A stretch of 64,000 bases of DNA from Tricholomella constricta (GCA_013368375.1 JAACJP010000002.1:1426001-1490000), one strand, 5' to 3'; positions 9,897 to 19,128 are shown, counted from the first letter of the stretch. Program-made: numbers and translations. Notes: generated by a model not told the origin, from the letters alone.

Positions 9897-12800
9897 GTCG
9901 AGATCACGGCGATCTTGCACTCCTCCTCGAGTACGACCCACTAAGCTATACCCCGACTGTCCTTTCTTTCTGCGAACTACCAACCGAATTTAATAGCGAC
10001 GCCACCTACGACGCGCAACTAGCCTCACTCTACGTCGCGGCATCCGAACTAACCACACCAGCAATCGCCGACAAATCCGTTAATACCAACTCTGCCCCTC
10101 TGGAACGAACGACCCTCTGCACTATTTTACCGAACAACGAGCGCCATAGTGGACGCCACACCCAATCCCTGACCAACGCCGCCACCGACGCCTTCGTTGT
10201 GAAAATCAAAGGCGTACAAACCAAAAAGAAGTACAAACCAGTAGCGCAAAAAGTGCGATCGATCATAGCAAGTTGTCCCGACCACTTCCGCATCGAGCGC
10301 AAAATATCGGGCGACCCTCTCGCCGACATGCCGACTCTGCTCCCCAACCCGCCACCTTTCCAACCCACCGGCCGCTACACTCTAGAGCGAAAAAACGACT
10401 TAGACCGTGAACACCCAGACTTCTTAACGCCCTCCGAACGAGCAATTATGCACGACCTCATGTGTAAGCAGAATCTCGCTTTCGCATGGGACGATTCCGA
10501 ACGCGGTAGTTTTCGATCGGATTTCTTTCCCCCTATCGATATCCCGGTCGTTGCACATACACCCTGGATCGAACGAAATATCCCCATACCGCCTGGCATC
10601 TACGATGAAGTTTGCGACATTATCAAAACTAAACTCGCCGCCGGCGTTTACGAACCGTCCAACTCCAGCTACCGATCGCGTTGGTTTTGCACTCTAAAGA
10701 AAAATGGCAAATTCCGCCTCGTCCACAGCCTCGAACCGCTCAACCGAGTAACCATCCGACACTCGGGTGTCACTCCGATACCAGACCATGTCGCTGAACA
10801 ATTCGCCGGTCGCATTTGTGGCGCAATGTTAGACCTGTTTGTCGGCTACGACGAACGGCTAATCGCACCGTCGTCGCGCGACCTTACCACTTTCCAAACA
10901 CCTTTCGGCGCGTTACGCCTAGTCACCTTACCTATGGGCTGGACCAACTCCGTCCCAATCTTCCACGACGACGTCACTCACATCCTGCAACCGGAGATCC
11001 CGGACTATACACTGCCTTATATCGACGACGCTGCTATAAAGGGACCAGCAACTTGGTACCCCGACCCGGACACAGGATTGCCGAAAACACACCCCGACAA
11101 TGCCGACGTGCGATTCGCGATCTGGGAGTTTTTCAACAACGTTAACCGAATCCTCCAGCGCATGAAGTACTGCGGCGGCACCTTCTCCGGCAAGAAGCTG
11201 ACTTTATGCGCCCCACAATTTAAAGTCCTCGGACACGTCTGCACGCCCAATGGTCGCATACCCGACGCGGACCGACTCGCTTTACTACGTAATTGGAAGT
11301 CGTGCGCCACCCTATCAGAGTTACGCGCGTTTTTAGGAACGGTCGGAGTACTAAGGATATTCGTCAAAAACTTTGCTCATCGCGCACACCACCTCGTAAA
11401 ACTAACCCGCAAGGATGCAGTCTTCGAGTTCGGCCCCGACCAGATCGCAGCGCAGCGCGACATCGTCGAGGCGATCGCAGAAGCGAAACCCCTCGTGCCC
11501 ATCGACTACGCCTCGGACGACCCCGTCATCCTGGCCGTCGACACTTCCCACATAGCAGTCGGATTCTACCTCTGTCAAGCCGACCCCGTCGATCGGAAAC
11601 GACGCAGATACAATCGGTTCGGTTCCATTACACTGAACGACCGCGAATCACGGTTCTCTCAACCAAAACTCGAATTTTACGGCCTATTTCGGGCGCTTGG
11701 CGCGTTACGACTGTACGTTATAGGCGTCCGCAACTTGGTCGTCGAAGTCGACGCGCGCTACATTAAAGGAATGCTCTCCAACCCCGACATCCAGCCGTCA
11801 GCTTCCATAAACAGGTGGATCGTATCTGTCCTCATGTTCCACTTCGAACTTGTCCATGTTAAAGGCACGTTCCATGGACCCGACGGTTTGTCCCGGCGCC
11901 CACGACAACCCGACGATCCAGCCGACAACTACGACGCAGAAGAAGCCGACTTCGAAGATTGGGTCGACCGGATGCAAGGACTCATGCACATTATTCAACC
12001 GCTGCCACAGCCGCCGTCGCCATTACATGTGTGCCAGATCTTCGCTATGGCTCAGGTCTCAAGTAAAGAGGAGATGGTGGCAGTATACACGGACGCGGTA
12101 CCACCAGACTCAACGACTCACGAACTCGCAACCGATTCCCCACAACAACCCAGAATCCGTACCGACGACGATACAGGAATAACCGACCCAAATGCGAATT
12201 CGACCGACATGTCATACGACGACGTGCCCAGGACCGACGCCGCTAAAGCCCAAGACCAACGCATAGATACGGTTAGACAATGGTTAACCAACCTCGAACG
12301 GCCAGAAGGCATGTCCGACGATCAGTACGCCACCTTCATCCGATACGCCACCGGGTTCTTCCTAGACGGAACACGACTCTGGAGAAGAGATAGCCAAGGC
12401 GCACATAAACTAGTCGCCCGCCCCAACGCACGACTAGAGATTCTGCGATCCGTCCACGACAACCTCGGACACAAGCGCTTCTACGCGACACGCGCAACCT
12501 TGCTCGAACGCTTCTGGTGGCCTAATGTTCGGGCCGACGTCGTGTGGTTCGTACAGACATGTCACATATGCCAGATCCAGCAAACGACCAAAGTCCTGAT
12601 CCCCCCGGTCGTTGCGACACCCGCGCCACTGTTTGCAAAAATGTACATCGACACTATGCACCTACCGCCGTCGAATGGTTTCAAATACATTGTCCAAGGT
12701 CGTTGCTCCTTGATTCACTTTCCCGAATGGCGCGCGCTACGAAAAGAAAACAGTCGCACCCTCGGCGATTGGATGTATGAAGACATCATCTGCCGGTGGG

Positions 12801-13639
12801 GCGGACTGCGCGAAATCGTAACCGACAACGGTCCGGCCTTCATCAAAGCCGCTGAACACCTCACAAAGAAATACCACATACACAACATTCGGATCTCAGG
12901 TTATAACTCCAGAGCCAACGGACTCGTCGAGCGGTCCCATTTCGACGTTCGACAGTCCCTTTTCAAAGCCGCCGACGGAAACGAAAGCAAATGGTCGCAA
13001 TCAGCTTATACGGTTTTCTGGGCCGAACGGGTCACAATCCGCAAACGAATGGGATGCTCCCCCTACTACGCCGCGACAGGTACTCAACCCCTTCTGCCGC
13101 TCGATATCGTTGAAGCCACGTACCTCCAACCGCCACCCGACTCTATCCTATCCTCCACCGACCTCTTGACGCGACGCGCGATCGCCTTACAAAAACGGAC
13201 GACCGACCTAGAGCGACTACATTCAGACGTATACGCGGCGCGAAGACAAGCGGCGATTCGCTTTGAACTTAAACACGCCAGAACCTTGCGCGACTATAAC
13301 TTTAAACGCGGAAACCTCATCCTAATGCGCAACACGAAAATCGAGAAGTCGCTCAACCGCAAAATGCGATCTAGATACCTAGGACCGCTCGTCGTGATCT
13401 CGCGCAACCGCGGGGGCGCCTACATCCTCTGCGAACTGGACGGCACCGTCTTACACCGGCCTGTAGCAGCGTTCAGACTCGCGCCCTACTTCGCGCGAAA
13501 CAACATCCTCCTACCCGACAGCGCTCTGGACATAGACACCAAGCGACTTAGAGAACTGGAAGCAACAACAATCACCGACGACGAAGACCGACCTGAAGTC
13601 GTAGACGACGACTCCGAATCGGAAAACGAGCAAAACTAG
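9872..13639 (+). CDS. pol: Element 2 pol: reverse transcriptase, RNase H and integrase
   Basis: Open in the -1 frame relative to gag-pro from the slippery site to TAG at 13637-13639, about 1,255 residues. RT: GRICGAMLDLFVGYDERL carries the first catalytic Asp and YIDD at 11018-11029 the Asp pair. RNase H: VILAVDTSHIAVGFYLCQ, ITLNDRESRFSQPKLEFYGL and VVEVDARYIKGML. Integrase: zinc motif H-x-H...CHICQ near 12450-12580, then catalytic D (YIDTMHLP, about 12645), D (VTDNGPAF, about 12820) and E (NGLVERSHF, about 12920). All catalytic residues are present and no stop interrupts pol. It has no ATG near the start, so expression should depend on the frameshift. It produces the cDNA and inserts it into the genome. 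Confidence 0.93.
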   Translation, partial: FSYTLEEISRDHGDLALLLEYDPLSYTPTVLSFCELPTEFNSDATYDAQLASLYVAASELTTPAIADKSVNTNSAPLERTTLCTILPNNERHSGRHTQSLTNAATDAFVVKIKGVQTKKKYKPVAQKVRSIIASCPDHFRIERKISGDPLADMPTLLPNPPPFQPTGRYTLERKNDLDREHPDFLTPSERAIMHDLMCKQNLAFAWDDSERGSFRSDFFPPIDIPVVAHTPWIERNIPIPPGIYDEVCDIIKTKLAAGVYEPSNSSYRSRWFCTLKKNGKFRLVHSLEPLNRVTIRHSGVTPIPDHVAEQFAGRICGAMLDLFVGYDERLIAPSSRDLTTFQTPFGALRLVTLPMGWTNSVPIFHDDVTHILQPEIPDYTLPYIDDAAIKGPATWYPDPDTGLPKTHPDNADVRFAIWEFFNNVNRILQRMKYCGGTFSGKKLTLCAPQFKVLGHVCTPNGRIPDADRLALLRNWKSCATLSELRAFLGTVGVLRIFVKNFAHRAHHLVKLTRKDAVFEFGPDQIAAQRDIVEAIAEAKPLVPIDYASDDPVILAVDTSHIAVGFYLCQADPVDRKRRRYNRFGSITLNDRESRFSQPKLEFYGLFRALGALRLYVIGVRNLVVEVDARYIKGMLSNPDIQPSASINRWIVSVLMFHFELVHVKGTFHGPDGLSRRPRQPDDPADNYDAEEADFEDWVDRMQGLMHIIQPLPQPPSPLHVCQIFAMAQVSSKEEMVAVYTDAVPPDSTTHELATDSPQQPRIRTDDDTGITDPNANSTDMSYDDVPRTDAAKAQDQRIDTVRQWLTNLERPEGMSDDQYATFIRYATGFFLDGTRLWRRDSQGAHKLVARPNARLEILRSVHDNLGHKRFYATRATLLERFWWPNVRADVVWFVQTCHICQIQQTTKVLIPPVVATPAPLFAKMYIDTMHLPPSNGFKYIVQGRCSLIHFPEWRALRKENSRTLGDWMYEDIICRWGGLREIVTDNGPAFIKAAEHLTKKYHIHNIRISGYNSRANGLVERSHFDVRQSLFKAADGNESKWSQSAYTVFWAERVTIRKRMGCSPYYAATGTQPLLPLDIVEATYLQPPPDSILSSTDLLTRRAIALQKRTTDLERLHSDVYAARRQAAIRFELKHARTLRDYNFKRGNLILMRNTKIEKSLNRKMRSRYLGPLVVISRNRGGAYILCELDGTVLHRPVAAFRLAPYFARNNILLPDSALDIDTKRLRELEATTITDDEDRPEVVDDDSESENEQN

Positions 13640-14108
13640 CCGCTCAACCTCTGACTACCCGTATACCCCCCCCTTTTTTTTTAATGATATTTCGACATCT
13701 ATCCCTCTCCGGTTTCTACTTAAACGTCCCACGACCCGACCATTCGCGAAGTCCAACACCCCGAGCGACAGTTTTTCCATTCGTTCTTTTAACCCCCACT
13801 CAATTTTCAGGATCACACACTTAATACCTGACTTCGCAGGAAAACAGCACGGCGTATATTACATTTTAGCCCATTTTACGGGCTCCGACAAGTCCAAATA
13901 CAGAACAGAAAAACGCGACGCCTCTAGCGGAGGAACGACGCGGCCACAACACCAAGAAAAAACGCGACGCCTCTAGCGGAGGAACGACGCGGCCACAACA
14001 CCAAGAAAAACCGACCCAACAACCACCGACACCATGCGACGCTTCTAGCGGAGGAACGACGCGACCACGACCCCAAGACAAACGACGCGACGCCACCGCC
14101 GACTACCT
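13640..14108 (+). other. Spacer between pol and accessory genes of element 2
   Basis: Contains a C8-T9 run at 13666-13682 (A9G8 on the minus strand) 26 bp after the pol stop, and three GC-rich tandem repeats at 13909-14077. No coding sequence was recognised. For the minus-strand accessory gene A this is the 3' flank. Confidence 0.6.
13909..14077. repeat. Three tandem repeats with a palindromic core in element 2
   Basis: A 48-49-bp unit is repeated twice almost exactly, then a third time after a 23-bp insertion. Each contains GCSTCTAGCGGAGGAACGACGC; the CCTC-TAGCG-GAGG part is a small inverted repeat that survives in units 1 and 2. It lies 32 bp beyond the stop of accessory gene A. Confidence 0.85.
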
Positions 14109-16222
14109 CTACTCCTCCACCAAGTCACCTTCCACCTCCTCTTCGTCGCCCTCTTCGCCAGTTTCCACCGCTTCTTCCTCCGACGCCGCGCAGCTGTCGC
14201 TTTCCGAAAACTCGACACCGTCCGCTCGCATTAACTGAGAACGTCGCCTGCGGAGCGCAGTGATCGCGTTTGCTGTACCAGCGAATTGTTCGCGCACTCG
14301 GATAAGGCTCCAACGGGCGATCTCCTGCCGCGATTCCCAAAGGTGCAGCTCCTGAATTAGCGAACGCAACATGGCGTTGCGCGACGTTAGAGCCCGGTCG
14401 ACGTCCCCCAGGGGAAGCGAGGCGACACGCGACAAATCGGTGGCGTAGCCTAAGCCATCCAAATCACGGTTGCGTGGAAGACTGGTTCCTCGGGGTACAC
14501 GACCACCGTGGACGGCGCTGGCGCCCATGCCCGACCCCTCAACGGTGTATTGAGCTTCCTGCAGAGCCCCTACAGTCGGCCCCCAGTCTTCGTCACTGAA
14601 CGCAGTAAGGGCGCGCGCCCGGCGACGCGAGACGGAAGGCGACACGGTCTCCACGTCCTCCTCGGAGTCCTCCACGACGGGCTTGGAGGCGACGCGACGA
14701 CGACTCCGCGGACGCGCGTTCTTGACAACTGCCGCGTCGGACTTGTACTTCACGGTTTCGCACCGCTTGGAGAAGATTTTGCACCGCGCACAGATCCCGC
14801 CCTCAGGTTTCTGAAAGCAGTCAACGGCGGCGTCGGCACAGCGATCACACTACAGCGTCGTCAGAATGCGACCGACCCGACAGAACACACAGCGACTTAC
14901 CGGCTCGTCACGGATGAAGTGGTTCGGGTGGGCGACTTTGAACTCCTCTAGCCGCTCCAACCACTTAAACTCGGCGGCGGCCTTCTTCGCTGCCGTGGCC
15001 TGCTCCCGCTTCTTGGCCGCCGTGGCCCCCTTCTTGCCAGTCGCCTTCCCCGCCTTGACCGCCCCCGGCACCTTCTCTGTCTTGGGTACCACCTCCACAA
15101 CCTCAGGCGCGGACCCCTCGCCTTCGTCGTCGACAGCGCGCTTCCGCTTGCGGCTAGATGACGCTGGTACCGTGTCGATGAGGACGATGGGTGGTCCACC
15201 TACCGAAGGTGTCAGAGGGAGCCCGTCGATCGGACTAAAAATGACGGGTGAAGCAAACGCGAACTCACCAGCGGCACCCGTTTTCGGACGTCCACCTCCG
15301 GCCGACATGTGGGGTAACGTCACCGGGCGATATGCAGGGTCGCGCACGCTCAACACCTTGGCCCTAGCTTTAACCTTCCCCTTTGGAGGAGCGGAAGCGA
15401 CGGGCGACGCGGGGGGTGCCCGATCGAGCATAACGACGTCGGACGCCGGAGGTGAGCGCGACAGGAGGGGGGGTCGCATCGGCTCCAGGGCTTCCCGCCC
15501 CATCCGCTCCGCCATCGCCATAACTCTCGCCGCTTCCGCTTCCCGCACGACACCCGCTACAGTGTGGGTATCGCTACCAGCCGGGCCGGCGATACCACGG
15601 GGTGGCGCACCCGACTCCGGATGAAGGGGCGCGTCGTCGACTGTCGCGGACACTGGGAGGACACTTTCAGTTCCCACAGGAACCCCTGCTACCGTAGCAG
15701 CCGAACTCGGTGCAGCCGCAGTCGTAGCGGTAGTTTCGGCATCGGTCGTGGGCAGACGCGGGTCGGTTGGTAGGGCCGCCACAGCCGTTAACGCTGGCAG
15801 GTCCTCGGGCGCCACCGACTGGGCGGCGCGTATGTTGGCCGCCGCACCCAAGCGAGCACGACGGGTGCGACGACGGCGCGCGTTTTCACTCTAGGAAGGC
15901 TGGATAAGCAGCCCACCCACGGACCAGTCAAAACAACTAAACCGCGACGCACCTCAGGTTCTAACCCACCAAACGGCCCCCTCCACTCAGCATCCCCCCC
16001 TACGACAGCCCAGACCGCACGCAACGCGGATTCCTCCTCAGGCCATACCCAACGCGGTTCCTCGCCCCCCTGGGCACGTAATGCCGACACTCCCTCCAGC
16101 AACCCCTCGAGAATGGCGAGACGTGCTTCACGCGACGCATCGGCAGACAGCGCCCGCCAGTCGTCCCAGTCGCCCTGAAGGTCCTCGAGGATGAGTGCAT
16201 AGTTGGGTGGCAGGTCAGCCAT
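14109..16222 (-). CDS. Accessory gene A of element 2: C6 zinc-cluster protein, antisense to gag-pol
   Basis: Three exons, both introns in phase 0: 16222-15953 (270 nt), 15890-14901 (990 nt), 14849-14109 (741 nt); predicted 666 residues. Introns of 62 and 51 nt have GTGCGT/TAG and GTAAGT/TAG ends. Exon 1 encodes MADLPPNYALILEDL and a Trp/Glu-rich helical block. Exon 2 is long, low-complexity and Ala/Pro/Lys-rich, with a possible nuclear signal SSSRKRKRAVDDE, and ends in WLERLEEFKVAHPNHFIRDEP. Exon 3 opens exactly at C-x2-C-x6-C-x8-C-x2-C-x6-C (14849-14760), the spacing of the fungal Zn(II)2Cys6 cluster. A conserved block DVDRALTSRNAMLRSLIQE and an acidic tail follow. Its function is unknown; DNA or RNA binding is inferred only from the cluster. 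The minus-strand introns would not be spliced from the plus-strand genomic RNA, so they can persist through retrotransposition. Confidence 0.75.
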
Positions 16223-16628
16223 GCCTGAAGACGGTGTGGGAGGGAAAAAGAGGGAGCCGAGAAAGACAGAGGGTCCTTGGGAAACTTGACGCGAGGTCAA
16301 ATTCTGTTGCACCGCCACCGCCATCTCACGCCACACACGCGTCAGTTCTAGAATTCTCTCGACCGGTCTCCGGACCGACTGAGGACAGTCGGCATTTCAA
16401 GTAAGGCGGAGACGAACTACAGATGAAACGACAGCCGATACTAGCAACCGACACCGCCAACCACAAAACCGACCGACACAACGAACCGACCTGCGCCACT
16501 TAAAACACGAAAAAATTCGAGCTATAAAGAACAACCCAATTTGAAGGCCCGAACCATAAAATAGGTATATACGGGATACGCGACCGGTAACAAACGTGAC
16601 CCGACCGCAACACACGACAAAACCAAAG
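16223..16628. other. Interval between accessory genes A and B
   Basis: This is the 5' flank of gene A and the 3' flank of gene B. It holds the diverged hairpin/polypurine copy (16373-16411) and an AT-rich stretch with TATATA near 16565 on either strand, which might drive gene A. No coding sequence is recognised. Confidence 0.5.
16373..16411 (+). repeat. Hairpin plus polypurine segment, internal copy
   Basis: The stem CCGACTG-AGGA-CAGTCGG (16375-16392) is followed by ATTTCAAGTAA and the purine run GGCGGAGA. The same arrangement at 18050-18087 stands directly before the 3' LTR. Here no LTR follows, so it appears to be a relic of an earlier 3' end left by duplication of the accessory unit. Confidence 0.8.
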
Positions 16629-17925
16629 TCAAGGCGACGAACCCTCGCCACGATCGTCGCGTACGCCACAGTCGACATCGCTCCCACTACCGTTGCCCCC
16701 ACTCCTCGAATTAACCATCGCAGACGCACCAACTAACTCGGCGCGCCGGGCCTGAAGCAAGTCAAGGGCCGACGACGTAGACACGACCTGCTCGTAAAGC
16801 TGACGGGACGACGAACGCATGATCTCTTGGCGCGATTCAAGGACTTGAATTTCCTGGACCAAAGTGCGCAAGAAAACGGTGCGCGCCGATAGCGCCCGAT
16901 CTACATCTGCAAGACCAAACCGCGAAATAACCGACAACGGCTGAGTGAAGCCCAAACCGCGCAAATCTTCGTTACGAAGGAAGTCCTCAGGGCGGAACAC
17001 CGGGCTCTGATAAAGGGGACCCGCACCCCGGTCTACTGAACTTGCCGAACGAGTTACGACAAGGCGCGGAGCGGCCCTTGCCAGATCGGGCGAACGGACC
17101 TCGTCGAACAGCGGAGGGGGCATACACGCGTCGCAAGAGTGGCCCTCTACTGAACACGACACGAACTGGTGCGGAGCTGGCCGAAACGACCCCACTTCGT
17201 TCGTCTCGCACCGTCTAGATTGAATCTCGCAAACCGCGCAAACCTCAATGTCGCTGCGCTGAATGCAGCCCAAGCCGTAGCTCACACAACGATCGCACTA
17301 GCCAATAGATGAACGAAAGAGTAAGGACGCAAGAAGACCGACGACTTACCGCTTCGCTACGAGTGTAATGCTCAGGGTACTCCTCCTTAAATTCCTCGAG
17401 ACGTGCCAGCCACAAGCGGTGTCGCATCCCTTGTGCCGCCAATACCGACTCCCCGGAGAGCTCGACGACAGACTCTTCTTGGTCCCCGTCTCCAACAGAG
17501 GAAGCGCACGAACGCTCCCGAACGACAGACCCTGCCTTTTCTTCAGCGAAGGTGGCGCGCGTACGGACGACCGTCTCTCGGCGAGGGTAATCGGACTACC
17601 AACTAGCGCGTTAGTACTCTGCAGAAACGACCAAATAACCAGCAAGCGAACGCACACTCGGTTCTAGATCCGCGAACCGCTCGGACCATTCGGGGTCGGA
17701 CTCGATCGTAGACCATATGTTAGATAATGCCTCTTCCTCGTCGCCCCACATCCAACGCCAGGGACTAGCCACCGGCGACCTAAGCACTTCGAGGCTGTTC
17801 GACAAGTATTGTAGCACACGGGTGCGCGCGTAACGAGGGGAGTCGGCCGACAGCGATTGCCATTCGTCCCAGTCTCGTTCCAAGAAGCGGAGAGTGCGCT
17901 GAAGATCGACAGGAGGTCTCGACAT
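16629..17925 (-). CDS. Accessory gene B of element 2: diverged second copy of gene A
   Basis: Three exons, again with phase-0 introns: 17925-17656 (270 nt, the same length as in gene A), 17595-17350 (246 nt), 17297-16629 (669 nt); predicted 394 residues. Intron 1 has a textbook branch site TACTAAC. Exon 1 begins MSRPPVDLQRTLRFLERDWDEW, matching gene A in register (DWDDWRALSADA versus DWDEWQSLSADS). Exon 2 is only 82 codons against 330 in A, but ends with the matching block WLARLEEFKEEYPEHYTRSEA. Exon 3 opens at a C6 cluster with identical spacing (17297-17208), followed by a second Cys/His group (SCSVEGHSCDAC) and the shared block DVDRALSARTVFLRTLVQE. A TATATATATA stretch lies about 25-40 bp upstream of the ATG. 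The two copies are far diverged at protein level, yet both stay open and splice-competent. Confidence 0.75.
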
Positions 17926-18087
17926 AACGATGGGTAAACCAATCAAGAACCCGAGTATATATATAGGTCGCCAGCGCGCCGGCACCGCCACTTCCTCCTA
18001 CCCCTGCCCCTCTTTTCCAAGACGAACGCCCCCTGACCGATGCACGGGACCGACTGAGGACAGTCGGTATTTCAAGTAAAGAGGAGA
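17926..18087 (+). other. 3' end of element 2 internal region: gene B promoter, hairpin and polypurine tract
   Basis: Contains a TATATATATA run near 17953-17963, suited to minus-strand transcription of gene B, the hairpin CCGACTG-AGGA-CAGTCGG at 18050-18067, and the polypurine tract AAGTAAAGAGGAGA at 18074-18087 that abuts the 3' LTR and should prime plus-strand DNA synthesis. Confidence 0.75.
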
Positions 18088-19124
18088 TGATGAGCACCGT
18101 CCCGCGCTGTACACAGAACCTGCCCATAATAGACAGCAACCGCTGCGCCACGACGAACACGGTCCCGGATGCGACCAAAGCACCGAACCGACCGACCGAC
18201 AATACGACCGACCGACCGACAATACGACCAAACGACCGACGCACCGACCAAGAAACAGAGTAACTTGAAACGCCAGTTCTCCTCTCTGGGCGCACGGAGC
18301 ACGGAACGCCGTACAACCTGTCAACGACCACGCACGTTTGTATGCCAAGGTCTCAACCCGGCGACAACCAAACCCGATTTGAAATTATCATCGGAAACAC
18401 CTTTGCCCAGCCATTCGCAGAGAGGATCCGGCCGTACCACGGAGTTCCGCACCCAAGAGCCGCTACCGATCGCAAAGCCACCACCGATCATACATCCGAC
18501 CCGACACCGCGAGCCGATCAAAAGCCCCTTTGCCGAGCCAAAGAGCGCCACACTCTCTAAAAAGCGTCGCGCGGTACCAAGCTTGGCGGCGCTTCTCACC
18601 ATAAACTAGTAAAAAACACCTGCCTCACCGGCTCGCGAGAGGCGAGTCGGTCGCATAGTATAAAAACATCCCCATGTACTACCTACCTCCCCCAGTGAAT
18701 TACAGCCCGTATTTTCCCTCACACTCAGAGTGAATAGCTCAAAACCGTCGTCTCCGTCGTCTCTGCACCGTCCTCATCGTATAAACCGTCGCCACTGTCG
18801 TAAACCTCGTAACTGCCGTCTCTGTCGCCTCGTACTCGTCGCTAGAACCCGTGAGTTCTCCATATTAACTTTGTTCGTCTCGTTGTCGCACAACCGACAC
18901 CAAGAAGTCGTGTTACCGACCCGTTCCGCCTGGGAACGATCGTATTCTGTCGTATCGCCGTCGGTTCGACTAACTACGAGTCGGATCGTCTTTACTTTAA
19001 TCAAACCACCCCTTTCAAACCCTGCACACTTGCGTGTTTGGGAACTTTTAACATTTCTCGCCCCCCATAGTTGTTAGTTGTTTTGTTGTTGTGCACAGCA
19101 CCTACAGGCCTCCTAGCTCTATCA
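18088..19124 (+). repeat. 3' LTR of element 2 (1,037 bp)
   Basis: Begins TGATGAGCACC right after the polypurine tract and ends CTATCA before the target duplication. Same length as the 5' LTR, with no difference seen in the stretches compared. Confidence 0.95.
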
Positions 19125-19128
19125 CCGC
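19125..19128. repeat. Target-site duplication of element 2, right copy (CCGC)
   Basis: Matches 6067-6070. A 5-bp duplication can be drawn only if the LTR is taken to start with G rather than TG, so 4 bp is preferred. Confidence 0.8.

Larger units (their letters stand above)
6071..19124 (+). mobile_element. Element 2: complete Ty3/gypsy LTR retrotransposon with two antisense accessory genes
   Basis: A 13,054-bp element: 5' LTR 6071-7107, internal region 7108-18087, 3' LTR 18088-19124. Both LTRs are 1,037 bp, start TGATGAG, end CTATCA, and look identical wherever I compared them, which points to a very recent insertion. The flanking CCGC at 6067-6070 and 19125-19128 is the target duplication. 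The internal order is: primer site, gag-pro (frame 0, one in-frame UAG), -1 slippery site, pol, a 470-bp repeat-bearing spacer, accessory gene A (minus), a duplicated hairpin/polypurine segment, accessory gene B (minus), then hairpin, polypurine tract and 3' LTR. The roughly 4.4 kb downstream of pol is what sets this element apart from a standard Ty3/gypsy element. Confidence 0.93.

Noticed and set aside
10199..10201. GTG as the start codon of element 2 pol
   Set aside because: The pol frame is open far upstream, to the slippery heptamer at 9869-9875, so an independent start is unnecessary.
13909..14077. CRISPR-like array
   Set aside because: Repeats are adjacent tandem units with no unique spacers, and the sequence is eukaryotic.
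14850..14900. Continuous translation of accessory gene A exon 2 through RCVFCRVGRILTTL
   Set aside because: This is the intron read through. The GTAAGT donor and TAG acceptor, and the equivalent intron in gene B, show that exon 2 ends at RDEP and joins directly to the Cys cluster.
17596..17605. Acceptor CTAG at 17603-17606 for intron 1 of accessory gene B
   Set aside because: It puts the following exon in a frame with an early stop. The next AG (TAG at 17596-17598) keeps phase 0 and an open frame to the conserved WLARLEEFK block.
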